A stretch of DNA of 64,000 nt from Actinacidiphila glaucinigra. GTDB taxonomy: Bacteria > Actinomycetota > Actinomycetes > Streptomycetales > Streptomycetaceae. The notes beneath the pieces were generated by a model, which was not told the origin of the DNA, did not search any database, and worked only from the letters and a program-made list of their open reading frames with translations. The position numbers and the translations under genes were made by a program. Shown here one piece after another: positions 36,990-45,954 of the stretch. The DNA lies in contig NZ_FZOF01000019.1 in the NCBI RefSeq assembly GCF_900188405.1, positions 1-64,000 on the forward strand. The letters run 5' to 3'. Position 1 is the stretch's first letter, and each line of letters begins with the position of its first letter.

Positions 36990-38141
36990 ATGCGCACCAA
37001 CCGACAGTCCCCGGACGGTCGCCGGACCCCCCCGATACCGGCGAGCGACATCCTGTCCGGGGCCCTTCGCGCCGCACGGTCGCCCCGCGCCTGGGCGATC
37101 GCCGGCACCGCCGCCGCCCTGCTCGTCCTCGCCGTCACCGCGGGGCCGTACCTGCGGGCGTTCCTGGACTTCGGCGCCGGCGTCCTCACCCTCGTCTCCC
37201 TGAGCTGCACCGTCATCTGGGGCCTGGTGTCCACCGACACCGTCTTCCTCGGGCCCCGCGAACGCCTGCTCACCCAGGGCATCCACCGCGGTCTGGGCGT
37301 CGCCGCGATCGGGTTCCTGATCCTGCACGTGACCACGAAGATCGTCGAGGTACGGGTCACCACCGCCGGCGCCTTCCTCCCCCTCGGCGTGACCGGCCGG
37401 GACGGGCTCATCGCCCTCGGCGTGCTCGCCGCCTACCTGATGATCCTCGCCGCCGCCACGGGCGCGATGCGCAGCGTCTTCGCCGCCAACCGCCACCCCG
37501 TGCGGTGGCGCATCCTGCACAGCACCGCCTACGCGTCCTGGTGCATGGCGCTGATCCACGGCCTGCAGTCCGGGCGTTCGGCCAAGTCGTGGATCATCGT
37601 GGCCTACGGGATCTGCCTGGTGGGTGTCGCCATCGGCCTGATCTACCGCCTCCGCAGGACCCGTGGCGAGGCGCTCTTCCCCGAGACCCGGGAGCGCTCC
37701 GCATCCTTCCGCAAGCTCGGCGGCGAACGGGCCGCGTCCCGGGGCGGTTCGGGCGGCCGCCGGCGCGCCGTACCCCGCGAGGAGACCGGGCCCAGCCTGG
37801 CCAGCGCCTACAGCCAGCCGCTGCCGCCGCTGCCCAACTTCCCCACCGCCCAGCAGTACACGGCTGTCGCTCCCCCGGTCCCGGACCGTACCCTCGGCTT
37901 GGATCCCGCGGCCGCCACGATGCAGATGCCGCCGGTACCCGCCGAACCCCAGGCGGCGTACCCGCAGCAACAGCAGGTGCCGTACCAGCAGCAGCCCCAG
38001 CAGACCGGCTGGGACGGCACCCCCGCATGGGGCACGCCGGTGCAGGGCGGCGCACAGGACGTGGATCCGCTGGGGGCCGACCGGCTCCAGCCGATCGCCT
38101 GGCAGCAGTCCACGCCCGGCCCCTATGAAGGACAACGATGA
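36990..38141 (+). CDS. Cytochrome b/ferric-reductase-like membrane protein
   Basis: The 383-residue protein has about six hydrophobic helices (40-225). His residues sit where b-type haem ligands are expected (GIHRGLGVAAIGFLILHVTTK, then LHSTAYASWCMALIHGLQS), so it resembles ferric-reductase/cytochrome b transmembrane domains. A ~150-residue Pro/Gln-rich cytoplasmic tail follows (QQQQVPYQQQPQQTG). The stop overlaps the start of the NuoF-like gene as ATGA, so the two probably form an electron-transfer complex. Confidence 0.82.
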   Translation: MRTNRQSPDGRRTPPIPASDILSGALRAARSPRAWAIAGTAAALLVLAVTAGPYLRAFLDFGAGVLTLVSLSCTVIWGLVSTDTVFLGPRERLLTQGIHRGLGVAAIGFLILHVTTKIVEVRVTTAGAFLPLGVTGRDGLIALGVLAAYLMILAAATGAMRSVFAANRHPVRWRILHSTAYASWCMALIHGLQSGRSAKSWIIVAYGICLVGVAIGLIYRLRRTRGEALFPETRERSASFRKLGGERAASRGGSGGRRRAVPREETGPSLASAYSQPLPPLPNFPTAQQYTAVAPPVPDRTLGLDPAAATMQMPPVPAEPQAAYPQQQQVPYQQQPQQTGWDGTPAWGTPVQGGAQDVDPLGADRLQPIAWQQSTPGPYEGQR

Positions 38142-39721
38142 GCGTTCCCGCCATACCGGACCGGTCACCCGCCCCTCGCTCGGGGGCGGGTGACGTGCTC
38201 CCCGACGTGCGTACCGTCGGGCTGCCCCGGATCACCGCGGGTTTCGACGAGGTGGAGCGCCTGGACCGGGTGACCCATCTGAACGTGCACGGTTCCATGC
38301 CGAGCCTGACCGAGGGCGAACTGCTCGACCTCGCGGAGCTGATGGGACTGCGCGGCCGCGGCGGCGCGGGCTTCCCCTTCTACAAGAAGCTCAAGGCCGT
38401 CGGCGAGGCCGCGCGACGGCGCGGCACCCCGACCGCCGTGATGGTCAACGGCTGCGAGGGCGAACCGGCCTGCCGCAAGGACGCGGTCATCCTGCGCCGC
38501 GCCCCGCACCTCATGCTGGACGGCGCCCTGCTGTGCGCCGAGATCCTCGGCGCCCGCGAACTGGTCATCAGCGTCACGCGCGACACCAACGAGCAGTCCG
38601 TGCGCGACGCCCTGGCCGAGCGAGGCCTCGGCACCAAGCGCGGCCGCCAGTTGAGGGCCCGGATCGTGCGCATGCCGGAGCGCTTCGTGTCGGGCGAGTC
38701 CTCGGGCATCATCTCTGCGGCCAACGGCGGCCTCCCCCTGCCGCCCGGCAAGAAGGTGAGCGCGAGCGAGTCCGGCCTCGGCGGGATGCCGACGCTCTTC
38801 TCCAACACCGAGACCTTCACCCAACTGGCCATCGGCGCCCGCATGGGAGCGATCCGCTTCGGCTCCGCGGGCGCCCCCGGCGAGCCCGGCACCGCCATGC
38901 TGACCGTCTCCGGCTCGGTGCCGCGGCAGACGGTCGTGGAGACCCCGACCGGTGTCCCCATGTCGTACATCCTGCAGATGTGCGGCGGGAACCCGGGTCA
39001 GGGGGTGCTCGTCGGCGGCTACCACGGCGCCTGGATCGACCCCAGCGTCGCCTCGATGGTGACGATATCCAGGGAGAGCCTGGAGGCCCACAAGGCCACC
39101 CTCGGCGCCGGCGCCCTGCTGCCGCTGGACCCGGGACTGTGCCCGCTCGGCGAGTCGCTGCTGGTCGCCCAGTGGCTGGCCGCCGAGACGGCCGGCCAGT
39201 GCGGACCGTGCCGCCTCGGACTGCCCCGTATGGCCGGGCTGCTCCAGGACGTGCTCAACGGCGGCGGACAGGCCGCGCTGGAGCAGCTGCGGCAGACCGC
39301 GGTGGCGGTCAAGGGGCGCGGCGTGTGCAAGCACCCCGACGGCTCGATGCGCTTTGTGATGTCCAGCATCAACGCCTTCACCGACGATCTCGCCGCCCAT
39401 GTGCTCGGCGGCGGCTGCGGCCGTCCCACGGTGGGCGTGCTGCCGCTGCTGAAGTCCGATCCCCCGATGCCGCGCGGCGGCGGCTCCGCGGGCGCAGCGG
39501 CCGCGGCGCCCAGCAACAAGCGGCTGAACGTCGACTGGACGCTGTGCAAGGGCCACGGCCTGTGCGCCGGCGTGCTGCCGGAGATCGTACGGCTGGACCG
39601 GGACGGCTACCCCGACATCGCCGGCACGCCCGTACCGCCGCACCTGGACGCGGCCGCGCAGCGCGCGGTGGCCCGCTGCCCGGCGCTGGCGCTGCGCATG
39701 GAGGAGGGCGGCCGCCGCTGA
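38138..39721 (+). CDS. NuoF-like NADH flavoprotein with C-terminal ferredoxin fusion
   Basis: This 527-residue protein resembles the NADH-binding subunit of complex I. The Gly-rich FMN/NADH motif LRGRGGAGFPFYKKL is near 70-85, GCEGEPA near 110, an SLBB domain in the middle, and the 4Fe-4S Cys set QCGPCRLG plus GVCKHPDG. The last ~60 residues form a ferredoxin (CKGHGLC, later ARCPALAL) with three cysteines, as in [3Fe-4S] proteins. Coupled to the cytochrome-b-like gene, it probably feeds NAD(P)H electrons to haem or an unknown acceptor. It is not part of a nuo operon here. Confidence 0.85.
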   Translation: MSVPAIPDRSPAPRSGAGDVLPDVRTVGLPRITAGFDEVERLDRVTHLNVHGSMPSLTEGELLDLAELMGLRGRGGAGFPFYKKLKAVGEAARRRGTPTAVMVNGCEGEPACRKDAVILRRAPHLMLDGALLCAEILGARELVISVTRDTNEQSVRDALAERGLGTKRGRQLRARIVRMPERFVSGESSGIISAANGGLPLPPGKKVSASESGLGGMPTLFSNTETFTQLAIGARMGAIRFGSAGAPGEPGTAMLTVSGSVPRQTVVETPTGVPMSYILQMCGGNPGQGVLVGGYHGAWIDPSVASMVTISRESLEAHKATLGAGALLPLDPGLCPLGESLLVAQWLAAETAGQCGPCRLGLPRMAGLLQDVLNGGGQAALEQLRQTAVAVKGRGVCKHPDGSMRFVMSSINAFTDDLAAHVLGGGCGRPTVGVLPLLKSDPPMPRGGGSAGAAAAAPSNKRLNVDWTLCKGHGLCAGVLPEIVRLDRDGYPDIAGTPVPPHLDAAAQRAVARCPALALRMEEGGRR

Positions 39722-39729
39722 CCGCGCTC

Positions 39730-39772
39730 GCACGAGGGGCCCGGCACCACCATGGTGCCGGGCCCCTCGTGC
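39730..39772. terminator. Perfect palindromic terminator
   Basis: GCACGAGGGGCCCGGCACCA and its exact inverse meet at CCATGG, giving a ~20-bp stem between two convergent genes. A second palindrome, GTGCCGGCC/GGCCGGCAC, lies at about 39777-39798. Confidence 0.9.
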
Positions 39773-39805
39773 GTCCGTGCCGGCCGGCGGGCCGGCACGG
39801 GGCGT

Positions 39806-40255
39806 TCACGCCGGCTGGTCGCCGGTCATGCGCCTGAGCCACTGCCGGGCCAGCCGGCGCTCCTCCTGGCTGAACCCGGCCTCGAGCTCCCGTTCGCGTT
39901 CGCGCACCACGGGCCGGGCCTCCTCGAGGCGCTCGCGACCGGCGTCCGTCAGGAAGACCTGCTGGCTGCGGCCGTCCGTGGGGTGGCGCCGGCGCTCGAC
40001 CAGACCCTGGTCGGCGAGTCCGGCGAGCAGTTCGTTGGCCGACTGACGGGTGCTGGCCACGGCCCGGGCCAGGTCGGCGATGGTGATGCCCGGCTGGTCC
40101 GCGAGTACGAGCAAGGAGGCGTACTGGGCGACGGACAGCCCGAGCCCCGACAACGCGCCGTCCATGGCCCCGCGCATGTTCAGCCACGCCTGACGGACCA
40201 GGAAGCTCAGACAGAGCTCATCGATGTCGGCGTCCACCCAGGTCTCCCCTCGCAT
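39806..40255 (-). CDS. MarR-family transcriptional regulator
   Basis: The 149-residue protein has the MarR winged helix: SVAQYASLLVLADQPGITIADLARAVASTRQSANELLAGLADQGLVERRRHPTDGRSQQVFLT. Helical dimerisation regions lie at both ends. It is divergent from the MFS exporter, and a perfect 12-bp inverted repeat lies between them. It is very likely an autorepressor that also controls the exporter and is released by a small ligand. The ligand may be the product of the downstream cluster, which is inference. Confidence 0.92.
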   Translation of the reverse strand: MRGETWVDADIDELCLSFLVRQAWLNMRGAMDGALSGLGLSVAQYASLLVLADQPGITIADLARAVASTRQSANELLAGLADQGLVERRRHPTDGRSQQVFLTDAGRERLEEARPVVRERERELEAGFSQEERRLARQWLRRMTGDQPA

Positions 40256-40264
40256 TGACAGGAA

Positions 40265-40296
40265 CCTTACGTTCTTGGCACGCTAAGAACGTAAGG
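40265..40296. promoter_or_regulatory. MarR operator palindrome
   Basis: CCTTACGTTCTT (40265-40276) and AAGAACGTAAGG (40285-40296) are exact inverse copies around an 8-bp spacer. The site starts 10 bp upstream of the MarR start and is 75 bp from the MFS start. Confidence 0.85.
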
Positions 40297-40370
40297 GCCC
40301 TGTCGATCCTACCCGAGACGGCCGGCCCTCGGCAGTTCCGCGTACCCGCTCACCGGAGGTGTGCCGCACT

Positions 40371-41822
40371 ATGTCCGATCGCTTAGAGAGTGGGCAGGAG
40401 GGGCCCGAGGTCAATCCGGGCCTGGTGCTGCTCCTCTGCTCGGGCGCGACCTTCATGGCGTTCCTCGACCTGTCCGTCGTGAACATCGCGTTCCCCAAGA
40501 TCATCGAGAAGTTCCCCGACACCGGGATGGCCACGCTGACCTGGGTGGTCAGCGGTTACGCGGTGATGTTCGCCGCCGTGCTGACCCCGGCGGGACGGCT
40601 GGCCGACACCGTCGGGCGCACCAGGGTCTTCCTCTGGTCGCTGACCGGCTTCACGCTCGCCTCACTGGCCTGCGGCGCGGCCACCGGCCCCGAGTGGCTC
40701 ATCGTGGCGCGGTTCGCGCAGGGCGCGCTGGCGGCGGGGATGATCCCCTCGGCGCTCAGCCTGATCATGTCCTCGACCCCGCCGGAGAAGCTGATCAAGG
40801 CGATCGGCACCTGGTCGGCGGTGGCGGGTTTCTCCGCCGTGGTCGGCCCGGCCATCGGCGGCGTGCTCGTGGAGCAGATGAGCTGGCGAGCGGTCTTCTA
40901 CATCAACGTACCCATCGGTGTCCTGCTGGCCGTCGCCGGACTGAGGGCGCTCCCCCGCCACCGTCCCGAGACGGGCAGCAGGCTTCCCGACGTCGTCGGC
41001 ACCGCCGCGCTCGCGCTCGGCATCGGCCTGGTCGTGGCCTCCCTCACCGAGGGCGACTCCTGGGGCTGGACGAGCGCCCGCACGCTCGGGCTGCTCGCCG
41101 GCGGACTCGCCCTGGGCGCCTTCGCGGTGCTCAGGTCGCGGCGGCACCCGTCCCCGGCCATCGCCACCGAGCTGTGGAAAAGCCGGAAGTACGCCGTGGT
41201 CAACGGTGTCTCCGCGGTCTTCGGCGTGTCGATGTTCGCCTGGCTGCTGGCGGGCGCGCTCTTCGCCACCGGCGTGTGGCACTGGAGCATCATGGAGGCC
41301 GCCGGGGCGATGAGCGTCGGCGCGGTCGCCTCCATGGTCACCTCGACCATGGCCGGGCGAGCCTCCGAACCGGCCACGCACCGGCGGTTGGTGATCCTCG
41401 GCGCGCTGATGTTCGCCGCCTGCACCGCGCTGATGGGCAGTGACTTCCTGGGCCCGGATCCCGACTTCTGGGGAGCCTGGGTCCCGACCGGACTCCTGGG
41501 CGGCGGCGGCCTCGGCTTCGCGGTCACCTCGCTGTCGTCCATCGCCGCGACCGCGCTGCCGCCGCTGCAGTTCGCGGCCGGGGTGGGCATGAACCTCACC
41601 GCGCGCCAGATCGGCGGCGCCCTGGGCACGGCGATGCTAGCCGCCATCATGGCCGCGCACTCCGCGCCGGGCATCGACGCCTTCCACGACCTGTACCGGG
41701 TGTGCACGGCCGTCACCGTCGTGGCGGCGCTCGCCGCCCTGGGACTGACCGACCGGACCCCCGCGGCCGCCCCCCGGCAGGAGACGGGCACGCAGACACC
41801 GGCGGAGGTCTCCGGATCCTGA
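40371..41822 (+). CDS. MFS drug-type exporter (14-helix), with TTA codon
   Basis: This 483-residue transporter has about fourteen helices and DHA2-family motifs (early LDLSVVNIAFPKI, then GRLADTVGRTRVF). Proton-driven export of small molecules is expected. The ATG at 40371 follows GGAGG. Codon 5 is TTA (40383-40385), so translation should depend on the bldA tRNA, as for many Streptomyces antibiotic genes. It sits between its probable MarR regulator and the biosynthetic cluster, ending in a strong hairpin before it. The substrate may be the cluster product. Confidence 0.9.
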   Translation: MSDRLESGQEGPEVNPGLVLLLCSGATFMAFLDLSVVNIAFPKIIEKFPDTGMATLTWVVSGYAVMFAAVLTPAGRLADTVGRTRVFLWSLTGFTLASLACGAATGPEWLIVARFAQGALAAGMIPSALSLIMSSTPPEKLIKAIGTWSAVAGFSAVVGPAIGGVLVEQMSWRAVFYINVPIGVLLAVAGLRALPRHRPETGSRLPDVVGTAALALGIGLVVASLTEGDSWGWTSARTLGLLAGGLALGAFAVLRSRRHPSPAIATELWKSRKYAVVNGVSAVFGVSMFAWLLAGALFATGVWHWSIMEAAGAMSVGAVASMVTSTMAGRASEPATHRRLVILGALMFAACTALMGSDFLGPDPDFWGAWVPTGLLGGGGLGFAVTSLSSIAATALPPLQFAAGVGMNLTARQIGGALGTAMLAAIMAAHSAPGIDAFHDLYRVCTAVTVVAALAALGLTDRTPAAAPRQETGTQTPAEVSGS

Positions 41823-41846
41823 GACCCCCCGGGAACCGGGGAGACG

Positions 41847-41884
41847 GGCGGCCGGGAGAACGTTGAATCGTTCTCCCGGCCGCC
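41847..41884. terminator. Terminator after the MFS gene
   Basis: GGCGGCCGGGAGAACG (41847-41862) pairs perfectly with CGTTCTCCCGGCCGCC (41869-41884) around TTGAAT. It separates the exporter from the downstream cluster. Confidence 0.9.
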
Positions 41885-41889
41885 ATCCT

Positions 41890-42120
41890 CCCGTTTTCCG
41901 TCAACATTCCCCACGATTACTCGGCGAACGACGGAGTAAAACACTCCGGAAAGAATTCAAGGAATAAACCAATCCGCTCCCGCCGATCATTACCAATGGG
42001 TCGGCACAAACAATTTTCTTGCAGTCAACCCCTCCCCGTGGCAGACTCGGTCGCGGCAGGGCCGGAAGTTCGGGAACGACCATTTTCCGGCTCGTAGATC
42101 AGTGACCACGGGGGGACCTG
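41890..42120 (+). promoter_or_regulatory. AT-rich promoter region of the biosynthetic cluster
   Basis: The region ahead of the acyl-AMP ligase is visibly AT-richer than its surroundings and gene-free. It contains an inverted repeat CGGAGT-AAAAC-ACTCCG at 41932-41948, a possible operator. A GGGGGGAC ribosome site precedes GTG 42121. I cannot assign promoter boxes. Confidence 0.5.
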
Positions 42121-43812
42121 GTGCACACCGTTCTTGATTGGATCGACCATGCCGCCGACGACCGGGGAATCCACTTCTCCGATTCCGTGACCGGCTGGTC
42201 GTTCGTTTCCCACAGCACACTGGCCGGCGAGGCCCACCGGGTGGCGGCCTTGCTCCACGCTCACGGCGCGCAGCCCGGCGATGTGGTGTCTCTGCTGGTC
42301 AACGAGGTACGTGACTTCGCACCCGCCTTCCTCGGCACCATGCTGGCCGGCCTCACCCCGGCTCCGATCGCCTCGCCCCTCACTTTCCAGGGAAATGATC
42401 GGTACACCGAGCACGTCACGGACGTCCTGAAAGTCGCGGAACCGGCTCTGGTGCTGTCCGACGCATCCCTCGCGGAAATAGCGGAGAAGACCTCGGCGCA
42501 ACTCGGCGGCGGCAACGTGATACTTCTGGAGGAGTCGGCCGGATTATCGGTCGGAGATTCCGCGCGACGCACTCCGGCGGAACTCGGGCTGCTGCAGTTC
42601 ACCTCCGGTTCCAGCGGTTCGCCGAAGGGTGTCCGCGTGTCCCGGGACAATCTCGCGGCGAACGTCCGGAGCATTCACGAGTGGCTGGGCACGACCGCTG
42701 CCGACTCCTGCTCGTCCTGGCTCCCGCTCTACCACGACATGGGGCTCATCGGGACGTTCCTCGGTTCGCTCACGGCCCGGATCGACCTCTGGCTCATGTC
42801 GCCCCTGGACTTCGTGCGGAACCCGCTGCGCTGGCTGGAGGCGCATGGCCGGCATGGCGCGACCATGACCACCGCCCCCAACTTCGGCTACGGCTACACC
42901 GCCAAACGCGTCCGTCCGCAGGACCTGGAGGGAATGGACTTCTCCCACTGGCGGGTCGCCATGAACGGGGCGGAGCGCATCGACCCCCGCGCCGCCGCCG
43001 CGTTCGCCGCGCTGCTCGCCCCGCACGGCTTCCGCACCACCGCTTTCGCCCCCTGCTACGGCCTCGCCGAGGCCACCCTGGCGGTCTCGGGCGTCACGCC
43101 GGGCTCCGGGGCGCGCACGGTACGGCTGGAGGGCGGACTGCACACCGGCCGGCCCGTCGTGCCCACCGGCCGGGGAGAGCTGGGGACCGTCCACCCCGAC
43201 GGCGGGGCGAGCTGGCTGACCTCCTGCGGCCCGGCGGTGCCGGGCGCCGCCGTGGACATCGTCGACGAGGACGGCGCCGTGCTCCCCGAGGGGCACTTCG
43301 GCGAGATCCGCGTCCGGGGGACGTCCGTGGCCGGCGGCTACCGCTCCCGCGTACCGGACGCCTCGTCGAACTTCACGGACAACGGCCTGCGCACCGGCGA
43401 CGCGGGATTCCTGCTGGAGGGCGAGCTGTTCGTGGTCGGCCGGGTCGGCGACAGCATCAAGGTCCGGGGCCGCAAGGTGCACGCGGAGGACCTCGAGACC
43501 GGGCTCACCGCGGTCGACGGCATCCCCTCCGGGCGCTGCGCCGTCGCCCTCGGTACGACCGGCGAGGCCCACCACGTGGTGGCCGTCGTCGAAGCGGGCG
43601 ACTCCGGCTGGCTCGACGGCGCCCTCGCCGTGATCCGCGCCGCCACCGACGACACCGTCAGGGTCACCGTGGTCCGCGCCGCGCGGGGCGGCATCCCCCG
43701 CACCTCCAGCGGCAAGCCGCGCCGGCGCCTGCTCTGGCGCCGCTTCCAGGACGGGGCGGCCCTCGGGGAGGTCGTGCACGGCACGGCTCCCGCCGCCCCC
43801 GTCACCGGCTGA
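42121..43812 (+). CDS. Fatty acyl-AMP ligase-like adenylating enzyme
   Basis: This 563-residue ANL enzyme starts at GTG 42121. It has the P-loop LLQFTSGSSGSPKGVRVS (near 165), SWLPLYHDMGLIG (typical of FAALs and related acyl-AMP ligases), CYGLAEATLAVSG and the hinge GRVGDSIKVRGRKVHAEDLE, with a C-terminal Lys in TSSGKPRRR. FAALs make acyl-AMP and load it on an ACP; the ACP encoded two genes later is the likely acceptor. A TTA codon at 42544-42546 (Leu142) puts it under bldA. It probably supplies the starter fatty acid of the pathway. Confidence 0.87.
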   Translation: MHTVLDWIDHAADDRGIHFSDSVTGWSFVSHSTLAGEAHRVAALLHAHGAQPGDVVSLLVNEVRDFAPAFLGTMLAGLTPAPIASPLTFQGNDRYTEHVTDVLKVAEPALVLSDASLAEIAEKTSAQLGGGNVILLEESAGLSVGDSARRTPAELGLLQFTSGSSGSPKGVRVSRDNLAANVRSIHEWLGTTAADSCSSWLPLYHDMGLIGTFLGSLTARIDLWLMSPLDFVRNPLRWLEAHGRHGATMTTAPNFGYGYTAKRVRPQDLEGMDFSHWRVAMNGAERIDPRAAAAFAALLAPHGFRTTAFAPCYGLAEATLAVSGVTPGSGARTVRLEGGLHTGRPVVPTGRGELGTVHPDGGASWLTSCGPAVPGAAVDIVDEDGAVLPEGHFGEIRVRGTSVAGGYRSRVPDASSNFTDNGLRTGDAGFLLEGELFVVGRVGDSIKVRGRKVHAEDLETGLTAVDGIPSGRCAVALGTTGEAHHVVAVVEAGDSGWLDGALAVIRAATDDTVRVTVVRAARGGIPRTSSGKPRRRLLWRRFQDGAALGEVVHGTAPAAPVTG

Positions 43813-43951
43813 CGCCGCGCCCTCCGGGCGCCCGCCCCCACCGGGCACGCGCATCCGCCGTGAGGTCCTTCCGCGATTCGTGAATTCCACCGCGTTCCCG
43901 CAGCGGTCACGCATGCCCTGAAGACGTGAATTCCCACAAGGAGAAAGTGCA

Positions 43952-44983
43952 ATGACGACTGCCGCCACCACGGACACCGGCCCCGGCCAGGGCTATGTCC
44001 CCGACATCACCGCGGAACCCGGCACCGATGAGCACGGGCAGGAACGGCAGGGCCGGCTGGCCACCTCCGCCGACCTCTACCGCCGCTGGGAACGCCAGCA
44101 GTGGAGCGTCGCGCAGGTCGCCCCGGCCCGGGACGCGGAGCGCTGGAACGCCCTCACCCCCTTCATGCGGCAGCAGATGCTGGGCGCACTGGCCGAACTG
44201 GAGGTCGGCGAGGTCGCGGTGACCCACACCCTCGGCACGCTCATCGACAGCCCGCCGACCGAGGACGACCGCATCTACCTGTGCACCCAGCTCGCCGACG
44301 AGGCGCGCCATGTGCGGTTCTTCCAGACCTACCTGGAGGACGCCTGCGGCATCGACCTCGACGCCGCGGAGGGCGGCGACCTGGAGGCGGCGGCCGACTA
44401 CGCCAAGGTCTTCGCCCCCGAACTCACCAGGGTCACCTCGGAGGTCCGGCGCAGCGGCGACACCGAGTCCTGGTACCGCGCCCTGGTCTACTACCACCTG
44501 ATCACCGAGGGCGTACTGGCCGCCACCGCGCTGCGCACCACCCGCTTCCTCGCCCGGCGGCTGCGACTGGCCGCCCTGGAGGAGGGGCTCACCAACGTCA
44601 CGCGCGACGAGTCGCGGCACGTCTCGTTCGGGCTGCGCGCCGCCGAGGACGGTGTGGCGCGCGGATACGGCCGGGTGGTCGAGGACGCCCACTTCGAGGC
44701 GATCGGCATGGCGGCCTGGGTGCTCGTCGGCCCGGCCCGGCACAACCCGTCTCCCGCCATCCCCGCCGCGCTCGCCAGCCGGGCCGCGCAGTTGCAGGGG
44801 GCCGTCGACATCGGCGAGGAGCGGCTGGTCAAGCAGCTGCGCCTGATCGGCCTGCCCCAACTGGCCGACCGCGCCGGGCGGGCCTGGCGCGCGGAGATCG
44901 ACAAGGCGCTGTCCGCCTACGAGGAGCGCTGGTCGGCGCCGCACCCGATCCGTGCCGCCGCGGCCCGCGCCGCCGCCCGGTGA
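43952..44983 (+). CDS. R2-type ferritin-like diiron protein
   Basis: The 343-residue protein shows the diiron ligands of the ribonucleotide reductase R2/R2lox fold: a Glu in ALAELEVGEVAV (82-87), E117-A-R-H120, E186 (LITEGVL) and E220-S-R-H223. The ExxH spacing matches an oxidase rather than a structural ferritin. The radical-bearing Tyr environment of true R2 is not clear and no R1 partner is nearby, so a role as oxygenase or oxidase on an acyl or amine substrate is likelier. An AAGGAGAAA ribosome site precedes the ATG. It is one of two different diiron enzymes in the cluster. Confidence 0.8.
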   Translation: MTTAATTDTGPGQGYVPDITAEPGTDEHGQERQGRLATSADLYRRWERQQWSVAQVAPARDAERWNALTPFMRQQMLGALAELEVGEVAVTHTLGTLIDSPPTEDDRIYLCTQLADEARHVRFFQTYLEDACGIDLDAAEGGDLEAAADYAKVFAPELTRVTSEVRRSGDTESWYRALVYYHLITEGVLAATALRTTRFLARRLRLAALEEGLTNVTRDESRHVSFGLRAAEDGVARGYGRVVEDAHFEAIGMAAWVLVGPARHNPSPAIPAALASRAAQLQGAVDIGEERLVKQLRLIGLPQLADRAGRAWRAEIDKALSAYEERWSAPHPIRAAAARAAAR

Positions 44984-45022
44984 ACCACCCCTCGGTACCC
45001 CTCTCAGGAAAGTGAGTCCGTC

Positions 45023-45286
45023 ATGCCCAACGAGAACACCCGCGCCAGGGTCCGCGAGATCGTCGGCGAGATGAGCCCGAGCGGCAAGCGGGACGTCGCC
45101 CCCGCCGACCTCCTGGTGGAGGACCTCGGCTACGACTCCCTCGCCGTGATCGAGCTGTCGCTGCAGATCGAGTCCGCCTTCGGCCTCAGCTCCATGAGCC
45201 AGGGGACGGTGCCCGACATCACCACCGTCCAGGACGTCGAGGACCTGGTCGTGCGGGCCCTCGCCACCCCCATCGACGCCGCATGA
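45023..45286 (+). CDS. Acyl carrier protein
   Basis: This 87-residue acidic protein carries the phosphopantetheine site at Ser39 in LGYDSLAVIELSLQIE. It overlaps the SGNH hydrolase start (ATGA). A discrete ACP next to an acyl-AMP ligase marks a carrier-bound fatty-acyl pathway. A phosphopantetheinyl transferase is not present in the window and must come from elsewhere. Confidence 0.92.
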   Translation: MPNENTRARVREIVGEMSPSGKRDVAPADLLVEDLGYDSLAVIELSLQIESAFGLSSMSQGTVPDITTVQDVEDLVVRALATPIDAA

Positions 45287-45954
45287 GCGCCGCCGTGACC
45301 CCGGCGAAGGAGGGCGCCGACCGGCACTGCCTCCCGGCGGACGAGGCGGCGGAGCTGCTGCGCCCGGCGCCCTGGCAGCGGTTCGCCGTGATGGGCGACA
45401 GCTTCGCCGAGGGCGTGGGCGGCCCGTGCCCCGGCTACGCCGACGTGTCCTGGCCCGAGCGGGTGGCGAACGCCCTGCGGGCCACCCGGCGCGGCCTGGA
45501 GTACCTCAACACCGGTGAGACGGGGCTGCGCACGGCGCAGGTGCGCGAGACGCAGCTGGAGCGGGTGCTGGCTTTCGGCCCCGATCTGGTGAACGTCGCC
45601 TCCGGCGGCAACGACCTCTTCGTGCCGGAGCCCGACCTGGACGCCGTCGAGGCCGACCTCGACGCCGTCTACCGGGCGCTGCGCGAGCAGAAGGCGCACA
45701 TCTTCGCCTTCACGGTCGCCGACATCTTCGACGCCTTCCCCGAACTGGTCGAGTTCCGCACCAGGATCACCGCGCTGAACGAGCGGATCAGGGCCGTGGC
45801 CGGCCGCTACGAGGCCACCGTCGTGGAGATGGAGCGGCACCCGGTGCGGAACGAGCCCACGCTGATGAGCGGGGACGGGATCCACTTCTCGATGCACGGG
45901 CACGCGGTGCTCGCGTCCGAGATCATCCGCAACCTCGCGCAGGACATCGCGTGA
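45283..45954 (+). CDS. SGNH/GDSL hydrolase
   Basis: The 223-residue enzyme has the block I motif FAVMGDSFAEG (Ser40), block III SGGNDLF and the C-terminal DGIHFSMHGH with the catalytic Asp and His. Its start overlaps the ACP stop and its stop overlaps the GMC oxidoreductase start, so it is firmly part of the operon. There is no signal peptide, so it acts in the cytosol. A thioesterase or acyl-ester hydrolase releasing or editing the ACP-bound chain is the natural guess. Confidence 0.85.
   Translation: MSAAVTPAKEGADRHCLPADEAAELLRPAPWQRFAVMGDSFAEGVGGPCPGYADVSWPERVANALRATRRGLEYLNTGETGLRTAQVRETQLERVLAFGPDLVNVASGGNDLFVPEPDLDAVEADLDAVYRALREQKAHIFAFTVADIFDAFPELVEFRTRITALNERIRAVAGRYEATVVEMERHPVRNEPTLMSGDGIHFSMHGHAVLASEIIRNLAQDIA

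Noticed and set aside
43952..44983. True ribonucleotide reductase R2 subunit
   Set aside because: There is no R1 gene nearby, it sits in a biosynthetic operon, and the radical Tyr context is not evident. It is better called an R2-fold oxidase.
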